A stretch of DNA of 64,000 bases. It comes from Chryseobacterium sp. JAH. GTDB lineage: Bacteria > Bacteroidota > Bacteroidia > Flavobacteriales > Weeksellaceae. Each line of letters opens with the position of its first letter. Position 1 is the stretch's first letter. The notes beneath the pieces are model-generated. The model made no database searches, was not told where the DNA came from, and worked only from the letters and a program-made list of their open reading frames with translations. The translations under genes were made by a program, and so were the position numbers. Where the stretch lies: assembly GCF_001507335.1 (NCBI RefSeq), contig NZ_LMAH01000001.1, positions 558,001-622,000 on the forward strand, given 5' to 3'. Shown piece after piece: positions 58,943 to 64,000 of this stretch.

Positions 58943-58966
58943 TATCATCATTTAAAACAAATCAAA

Positions 58967-59500
58967 ATGGATACAAAAAATTTTAAAGTAAACAGCGAAA
59001 ACAGTTTAGTTGAATGGATCGGAAGAAAAGTAACCGGAGCCCACAATGGAACAATCCAAGTAAAAGAAGGAAATTTCACTTTTGAAAACAACATCCTTTC
59101 TTCAGGAAAATTTATCATCAGCACAAGATCAATAAAAATTCTTGACATCAATGATTCTGAAACAAACGCTCAATTCGCCAATCATCTGGCTTCTGACGAT
59201 TTCTTTAACTCAGATCAGTTTCCTGAAGCAGTTTTCGAGATCAAACATGCTGAACCAGGTGAAAACAATTTTTACCATGTAACGGGAAGCCTTACCATCA
59301 AAGGAATTACACACTCATTGGAAACGACTTTACAGATCGTAAAGACAGACAATATTGCTATTTTAGACACTAAAATCGTGATCGACAGAACTAAATTCAA
59401 CATTAAATTCAGATCATCAAATTTCTTCAGCAATCTTGGAGATACACTGATCTATAACAATTTTGACTTGACTGTTCACTTAGTTGCGGAAGCAATTTAA
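58967..59500 (+). CDS. yceI: YceI-family lipid-binding protein
   Basis: At 177 residues this is a YceI lipocalin-like beta-barrel, of usual length. The start V-E-W-I-G-R-K-V and the central D-F-F-N-S-D-Q-F-P-E-A-V-F-E-I motif identify the family. It also has G-S-L-T-I-K-G-I-T-H and the C-terminal I-K-F-R-S. YceI proteins bind polyisoprenoids or other lipids. No signal peptide is present from the ATG at 58967, so this one seems cytoplasmic; an upstream TTG adds nine residues but no signal. It is first in a five-gene operon. Confidence 0.93.
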   Translation: MDTKNFKVNSENSLVEWIGRKVTGAHNGTIQVKEGNFTFENNILSSGKFIISTRSIKILDINDSETNAQFANHLASDDFFNSDQFPEAVFEIKHAEPGENNFYHVTGSLTIKGITHSLETTLQIVKTDNIAILDTKIVIDRTKFNIKFRSSNFFSNLGDTLIYNNFDLTVHLVAEAI

Positions 59501-59535
59501 CCTAAATTAAAAATTAACCTTAAAAATTTAACATC

Positions 59536-59754
59536 ATGCCATTCATAAAAGTAGCTGTTTTGCGCGAAGATCTTAATCGCGAAAAAAAGCAACAATTAAT
59601 CAGAGAAATCAGTAAAGCTGTCACAACAGTTTTGAATAAAGATCCACACTTGACACACATCGTGATTAATGAAATCGAAGACGACAACTGGGGATACGCC
59701 GGAGAACAGGTTACCGTTTTGAAAGAACAAGGATTTTCAACTGAAAAAAAATAA
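59536..59754 (+). CDS. 4-oxalocrotonate tautomerase family enzyme
   Basis: At 72 residues this is the size of a 4-OT subunit. The sequence starts Met-Pro, so the mature N-terminal Pro1 that acts as general base is in place. The I-x-E-I-x-x-A-V helix follows, and I-V-I-N-E-I-E-D-D-N-W-G-Y lies near the centre, with W-G where 4-OT has its conserved hydrophobic wall. It probably handles enol/keto tautomers of unsaturated acids; the substrate is unknown. It is the second gene, 35 bp after yceI and 7 bp before the SDR gene. Confidence 0.9.
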   Translation: MPFIKVAVLREDLNREKKQQLIREISKAVTTVLNKDPHLTHIVINEIEDDNWGYAGEQVTVLKEQGFSTEKK

Positions 59755-59761
59755 ATCAGAC

Positions 59762-60493
59762 ATGAAAAAACAAACAGTAATCGTCACAGGAGCTTCATCA
59801 GGAATCGGTTTGGAAATTGCCCGTTATTTTCTGGAAAGAGGAGATAATGTAGTAATTAATTCACAAACAGAATCGAAATTACTACAAGTTTACAACGAAT
59901 TGGGAGCAGGCCAAAACCTTGCGATGGTCACAGGAAGCGTTGCGGATAAAGCAGTTGGAGAAAAATTAGCAAAAACGGCTCTTGAAAAATTCGGGTCGAT
60001 TGATGTATTGGTCAACAATGCAGGAATTTACGAGAACAAACCGTTTTTAGAAGTTACGGAAGACTATTTAGACAAATTTTTAAATACCAATTTAAAAGGA
60101 ACATTCTTCACAACACAATCCGTAATTCCTCAAATGCAGAAACAAAAAGATGGAGTTATTATCAATATCGGCACACCATTGGTTTATCACGCGGTCGCAC
60201 AATCTCCGTCAACAGCACCGATTTCGAGCAAAGGAGCCATTCACGCTTTGACAGTGCAACTGGCAGCAGAATTCGGAAAAGATAATATCAGAGTAAATGT
60301 AGTTGCACCGGGATTGGTCAGAACACCAATGCACGATGAAAATATTGACAACAATGCAGGAATGCATCTGATCAACCGCATCGGAGAACCTCAGGAGATA
60401 GCTCAAATGGTTCATGCTATTGCTAAAAATACATTTATCTCAGGCGCTATCATTAATGCAGATGGAGGAATGGGCGCCGGTCATCAATTGTAA
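59762..60493 (+). CDS. Short-chain dehydrogenase/reductase family protein with an altered active site
   Basis: At 243 residues this is a classical SDR length. The coenzyme loop T-G-A-S-S-G-I-G (9-16), N-N-A-G (86-89) and the catalytic Asn region N-T-N-L-K-G (108-113) are intact. The active-site Tyr is not: the segment that should read Y-x-x-x-K is P-I-S-S-K, with Pro153 in place of Tyr and Lys157 kept. The Ser expected 13 residues before is also missing (G-T-P-L at 137-140). It is therefore unlikely to be an ordinary ketone/alcohol oxidoreductase. It could use a different mechanism or act as a binding protein. It is third in the operon, 2 bp before the next gene. Confidence 0.9.
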   Translation: MKKQTVIVTGASSGIGLEIARYFLERGDNVVINSQTESKLLQVYNELGAGQNLAMVTGSVADKAVGEKLAKTALEKFGSIDVLVNNAGIYENKPFLEVTEDYLDKFLNTNLKGTFFTTQSVIPQMQKQKDGVIINIGTPLVYHAVAQSPSTAPISSKGAIHALTVQLAAEFGKDNIRVNVVAPGLVRTPMHDENIDNNAGMHLINRIGEPQEIAQMVHAIAKNTFISGAIINADGGMGAGHQL

Positions 60494-60495
60494 AA

Positions 60496-60948
60496 ATGAG
60501 AATTCTACTATTATTTGCATGGCTGTTTATCTTTCCGGTAAACAGCTTTGCTCAAAAAATCAAAGTCATGAAAGCAAACACAGCACAAGAAACAGAAATA
60601 AGAAATGCCATCGAGCAATATTATTTTAAAGGAATTTATGAAGGAAATACCGAACTTCTGAAACAGGTTTTTCATAAAGACGCTCTACTTTTCGGAGATA
60701 TAAAAGGAGTTCCTTACTACAAGGCCGCCGCACTATATATTGAAGGTGTCGGAAGCAGAGTGAGTCCCCAAAAATCGGGAAAAGATTTTAAGCCGGCAAT
60801 CATCTCTATCGATGTGATAAACACGATTGCCACAGCAAAATTAAATGTAAAAATGTATGATTTCAATTACTATAATTTTATAACTTTCCATAAAATTGAT
60901 GGTAAATGGCTCATCGTCAATAAAACATTAACTGATGTAGAACTTTAA
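60496..60948 (+). CDS. Secreted NTF2-like protein (putative lumazine-binding family)
   Basis: The 150-residue protein has a signal peptide (about 1-20, ending S-F-A-Q) and an NTF2-like cone fold (about 30-148). The family pattern I-R-N-A-I-E-Q-Y-Y-x-K-G-I-Y-E-G-N-T is followed by F-H-K-D-A-L-L and, near the end, F-I-T-F-H-K-I-D-G-K-W-L-I-V-N-K. The family is called putative lumazine-binding in domain databases, but lumazine binding is not shown. Only this member of the operon carries an export signal. It follows the SDR gene by 2 bp and is 31 bp before the monooxygenase gene. Confidence 0.88.
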   Translation: MRILLLFAWLFIFPVNSFAQKIKVMKANTAQETEIRNAIEQYYFKGIYEGNTELLKQVFHKDALLFGDIKGVPYYKAAALYIEGVGSRVSPQKSGKDFKPAIISIDVINTIATAKLNVKMYDFNYYNFITFHKIDGKWLIVNKTLTDVEL

Positions 60949-60979
60949 TTTTAAATTTTAACCCAAAATCATTAAAATC

Positions 60980-62053
60980 ATGTGGAATAAAAACAGAATA
61001 ACAGATTTATTGGGAATAGAATATCCAATTTTTCAGGGACCTTTTGGTGGCGGATTATCTACCGTTGAATTGACTTCTACAGTTAGCAATCTCGGAGGAT
61101 TAGGTGGTTTCGGAGCTTACACATTATCTCCAGAAGAAATTTATGAAATTGATAAACAGATCAAATTAAAGACAGACAAGCCTTACAATCTCAATCTTTG
61201 GGTGAACGATCATGATATTATTGATCAGGAAAACACAGAAAATCAATATAAAAATGCGGTTGAAATATTCAAACCTTATTATGACAGTTTAAATATTGAA
61301 GTTCCTGTGCTGCCTCCATCTTTTGAATCGAGATTTCAGAATCAGTTGCAGGTTGTTTTTGATATTCAACCTAAGGTTTTCAGTTTCATGTTTGGGCTTT
61401 TGGATCCTGATATTATTGAAAGACTGAAAAAGCAGGGAACCATTGTTGCCGGAAATGCCACAACCTTAGATGAAGCCATCGCATTAGAAAACATCGGTGT
61501 TGATGTAATCGTCGCATCAGGTTTTGAAAGTGGTGGCCACAGACCTTCGTTCTTGGATAAAGCCGAACTTTCAACGACAGGAACTTTTGCTTTAATTCAA
61601 TTGGTTAAAGATCAAGTAAAAACTCCAATCGTAGCCGCCGGAGGAATCGCTAATGGTCGCGGAATCGCAGCAGCAATGACTTTGGGAGCAGAAGCGGCAC
61701 AAATCGGAACTGCATTTTTAGCAACCGAAGAATCTGGAGCCTTGCCGATTCACAAAGAATTTTTGTTTTCAGAAGCGGCTAAATCCACTACCCTTTCCAG
61801 AGCTTACACAGGAAGATTAGGACGCGGAATTACGACAGAAATCACACGAGAATTATTGACAGCAACAGATCAAACGTTGCCGTTTCCTTTGCAGACAACA
61901 TTCATTTCATCAATGAGAAAAGCAGCGCTGGAACAAAAGAAACACGAATTGGTTTTCTTCTGGTCAGGACAAATCGCTCCCATTTTAAAACATAAAAAAG
62001 CATCAACATTAATGAAATCACTAATTGAAGAGGCAACTAAATTGTGCGTTTGA
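60980..62053 (+). CDS. Nitronate monooxygenase (2-nitropropane dioxygenase family)
   Basis: The 357-residue FMN TIM-barrel enzyme belongs to the nitronate monooxygenase family. Signatures are P-I-F-Q-G-P-F-G-G-G at the start (about 16-25), A-S-G-F-E-S-G-G-H-R (about 180-189, with the catalytic His) and A-A-G-G-I-A-N-G-R-G (about 214-223). G-A-E-A-A-Q-I-G-T-A-F-L-A follows for flavin phosphate binding. It oxidises alkyl nitronates such as propionate 3-nitronate, a detoxification role. It closes the yceI-tautomerase-SDR-NTF2-NMO operon. Broader flavin oxidoreductase activity cannot be excluded. Confidence 0.9.
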   Translation: MWNKNRITDLLGIEYPIFQGPFGGGLSTVELTSTVSNLGGLGGFGAYTLSPEEIYEIDKQIKLKTDKPYNLNLWVNDHDIIDQENTENQYKNAVEIFKPYYDSLNIEVPVLPPSFESRFQNQLQVVFDIQPKVFSFMFGLLDPDIIERLKKQGTIVAGNATTLDEAIALENIGVDVIVASGFESGGHRPSFLDKAELSTTGTFALIQLVKDQVKTPIVAAGGIANGRGIAAAMTLGAEAAQIGTAFLATEESGALPIHKEFLFSEAAKSTTLSRAYTGRLGRGITTEITRELLTATDQTLPFPLQTTFISSMRKAALEQKKHELVFFWSGQIAPILKHKKASTLMKSLIEEATKLCV

Positions 62054-62129
62054 TTTGCTGAAAGTTTGAAGTTGGAGGCTGGAAGTTAATATTTAAATTA
62101 AATAAACTCCCATCTCCCCTATCAAAACT

Positions 62130-63488
62130 CTACATGGTCATTCCTATGTCAATTCCTTTGATTTTTCGGTAAAGATCTGTGGCGTAATTATCGGTCATTC
62201 CCGAAACAAAATCAATCACACCAAGAACTTTTTGATAATCACTACCTTCTTCATATACAAATTGTAATGGAAGAAGTTTCAACGCCATTTTATCATAGGA
62301 TTTCCTGTCATCTTTAGGTTTTAAGATAGACGGTATAAAATGATTTAGCAATTCATACATTACATTGTACCCCGCATTTTCGATTTCAACAACCGCTTTA
62401 TGATTATAAATTTTAGCAATAGAATACGATTCTATTTCCTGCAAAGCTTTATTGCCATCTCTATAAATATCGAGCAGACCTTTATCTAGTTGGCCTTTTA
62501 AAATTGTATCAAAATTGGCTTTAAAGCTCTCAATCGATTTATTAATCAACGCATTGATCACTTTCGCTCTCAGATAAGAAACCCTTTCGTTATCATTAGA
62601 AATCGCAACCAGTTTATCTTTTACTTTCTTTGTGTCCTGATTCTCAGATGCAATAAGATCTAAGAAAAGATTTTCACAATCAGCACTGGAGATTATGCCG
62701 AGACGATGCGCATCTTCCATATCGATAATATTGTAGCAAATATCGTCGGCAGCTTCTACCAACCATACAAACGGATGTCTTTTAAAAATATAAGGCTCAT
62801 CATTTTCCTGAATCAGGTTAACGCCTTTTGCTATTTCTAAAAAAGTTTCTTTTTCGTTCTGAAAAAAGCCGAATTTTTTTCTGTGAATAATTCCTCTTTT
62901 CTTGGCAATGGCTTCACAAGGATATTTTGCAATACTTGCCAAAGTAGTAAAGGTTAATTGGGTTCCACCCAAATCTTTTCCCTGCTGTTGGTGAGCAAGA
63001 ACACGAATTGCATTGGCATTTCCCTCGAAATTAACTAAATCTGCCCATTCTTTTTCTGAAAACTTTGGTTTCAGATCATTTTCGTTTTTATCAAAATAAC
63101 TTGCAATGGCATCTTCACCTGAATGTCCGAAAGCAGGATTTCCGACATCGTGACACAGACAGGCTGCTGCAATTACATTCCCTAAATTATGGTTGTAAAA
63201 ATTTTGGGACTCTTCGGTTAGATCACTTTGATGATTTTCGGCAATAAATTCTCCGATGACACTTCCCAAACTTCTTCCTACAGAAGAAACCTCAAGTGAA
63301 TGCGTCAATCGGTTGTGTACAAAAACACTTCCGGGAAGCGGAAAAACCTGGGTTTTATTCTGCAGTCTTCTAAATGCCGACGAAAATATAATACGGTCAA
63401 AATCTCTTTGAAAATCTGTTCTTGAAGCAACAGTATTTGGATTGTTACCGGTACGCTGACTGGTAAAAATCTGGTTCAAATTCATCAT
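62130..63488 (-). CDS. dgt: Deoxyguanosinetriphosphate triphosphohydrolase (dGTPase)
   Basis: The 452-residue HD-domain enzyme of the Dgt family starts with the R-T-D-F-Q-R-D-F-D-R-I segment (22-32) and F-R-R-L-Q-N-K-T-Q-V-F (about 39-49). H-N-R-L-T-H-S-L-E-V-S (about 58-68) supplies the first His, and C-H-D-V-G-N-P-A-F-G-H-S-G-E (about 113-126) gives the HD pair. It hydrolyses dGTP to deoxyguanosine and triphosphate and so tunes dNTP pools. Two adjacent ATGs (63488 and 63485) are equally likely starts. It is divergent from the Nei-type glycosylase gene, with 68 bp between starts. Confidence 0.95.
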   Translation of the reverse strand: MMNLNQIFTSQRTGNNPNTVASRTDFQRDFDRIIFSSAFRRLQNKTQVFPLPGSVFVHNRLTHSLEVSSVGRSLGSVIGEFIAENHQSDLTEESQNFYNHNLGNVIAAACLCHDVGNPAFGHSGEDAIASYFDKNENDLKPKFSEKEWADLVNFEGNANAIRVLAHQQQGKDLGGTQLTFTTLASIAKYPCEAIAKKRGIIHRKKFGFFQNEKETFLEIAKGVNLIQENDEPYIFKRHPFVWLVEAADDICYNIIDMEDAHRLGIISSADCENLFLDLIASENQDTKKVKDKLVAISNDNERVSYLRAKVINALINKSIESFKANFDTILKGQLDKGLLDIYRDGNKALQEIESYSIAKIYNHKAVVEIENAGYNVMYELLNHFIPSILKPKDDRKSYDKMALKLLPLQFVYEEGSDYQKVLGVIDFVSGMTDNYATDLYRKIKGIDIGMTM

Positions 63489-63556
63489 TTTCCAAAATTA
63501 ATTCAAATTTTGCTTTTAAAGGAATAATATTTGAGTTTTTCTCTAAAACCAAAGCA

Positions 63557-64000
63557 ATGCCAGAAGGTCCAACTATTGTTCTCATGAAAGAAGATCTGCA
63601 AAAATTTGTAGGTGAAAAAGTACATAAAGTGAGCGGAAGTGAAATTCCAGCAGATTCAAAAATTAAAGGTGAAATTTTAAGCGAAATTAAAACATTTGGA
63701 AAACAGACTTTCTTGATTTTCGATACCATTATTTTTAAAGTTCATCTGATGATGTTTGGTTCTTATAGTTTGTACGAAAGAAAAGATATAGACACGCTTC
63801 GATTAGGATTGACATTTAACGATGGCGGAATGTATTTTTATACTTGTGTTGTAAAGGTCGATAACGAAAGTTATCTATTAAAAATTGATTGGGAGGCCGA
63901 TATCATGAGTGACAAATGGAATCCAAAAAAAACTGAGCAAACTTTAAAAGCAGCTCCAAAAATGATGATTTGCGATGCCTTGATGAATCAGGATATTTTC
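63557..64000 (+). CDS. Fpg/Nei-family DNA glycosylase, N-terminal part (cut by window end)
   Basis: The frame opens at ATG 63557 and runs 148 codons to the end of the window without a stop. It begins M-P-E-G-P-T, so that after Met removal Pro1 is the catalytic N-terminus and Glu2 the second active-site residue, as in endonuclease VIII (Nei) and MutM. K-V-H-L-M-M-F-G-S-Y fits the family's H-L-x-M-x-G strand. The C-terminal half, with helix-two-turn-helix and zinc finger if present, is outside the window. It removes oxidised bases from DNA. It diverges from dgt. Confidence 0.88.
   Translation, partial: MPEGPTIVLMKEDLQKFVGEKVHKVSGSEIPADSKIKGEILSEIKTFGKQTFLIFDTIIFKVHLMMFGSYSLYERKDIDTLRLGLTFNDGGMYFYTCVVKVDNESYLLKIDWEADIMSDKWNPKKTEQTLKAAPKMMICDALMNQDIF

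Overview
The window looks like chromosomal DNA of a member of the Bacteroidota, most likely a flavobacterium close to Chryseobacterium. The reasons are the AT-rich, lysine-rich coding style, a SusC/SusD pair, promoters that fit the Bacteroidota TAnnTTTG/TTTG pattern, and families typical of that group (DUF4377, YaiO barrels, TPR/outer-membrane pairs). The genus is an inference from protein style, not from a marker gene. There is no rRNA, phage, insertion sequence or CRISPR array; one tRNA-Arg is present.

Region 1 (about 0.7-32.6 kb, all on the minus strand) is a pectin, mainly rhamnogalacturonan, utilisation locus joined to a full L-rhamnose route. Read in the direction of transcription it holds GH28 - GH2 - CE12, GH106 - DUF4350, PL11, CE12 - GH105 - FG-GAP propeller protein, rhaT - rhaM, susC - susD, a fused aldolase/lactaldehyde dehydrogenase, L-rhamnose isomerase, rhamnulokinase, FMN-dependent lactate dehydrogenase, and a GH140 apiosidase-like enzyme. 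Acetyl groups, backbone and side chains are removed by the secreted enzymes. SusCD takes up oligomers and RhaT takes up rhamnose, which then goes through mutarotation, isomerisation, phosphorylation and cleavage to DHAP and L-lactaldehyde, then L-lactate and pyruvate. No regulator gene lies in the locus. The gaps between its blocks are filled with several families of structured repeats, some in inverted copies around the PL11-DUF4350-GH106 block.

Region 2 (32.9-36.6 kb, minus) is a compact gnd - zwf - pgl operon for the oxidative pentose phosphate pathway.

Region 3 (36.8-48.4 kb) is the part that best deserves follow-up. A hybrid histidine kinase, a single-domain response regulator, a membrane-anchored HEAT-repeat protein and a very large fusion of a processive GT2 synthase with an LtaS-like phosphotransferase form one operon. 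A TPR + YaiO outer-membrane barrel gene converges on it. Together they look like a self-contained exopolysaccharide synthesis, decoration and export machine under phosphorelay control. A further single-domain response regulator and a small membrane protein lie beside it.

Region 4 (49.2-57.9 kb) has tRNA-Arg(TCG), an outer-membrane barrel/TPR lipid-envelope pair of unknown role, an APC amino acid permease, a DUF962 protein, a DUF4377 lipoprotein and an SPFH/band 7 protein.

Region 5 (58.1-64.0 kb) has a Crp/Fnr regulator followed by a palindrome that fits a Crp/Fnr box, in front of a yceI - tautomerase - SDR - NTF2-like - nitronate monooxygenase operon. dgt and a Nei-type DNA glycosylase, cut by the window end, diverge from each other.
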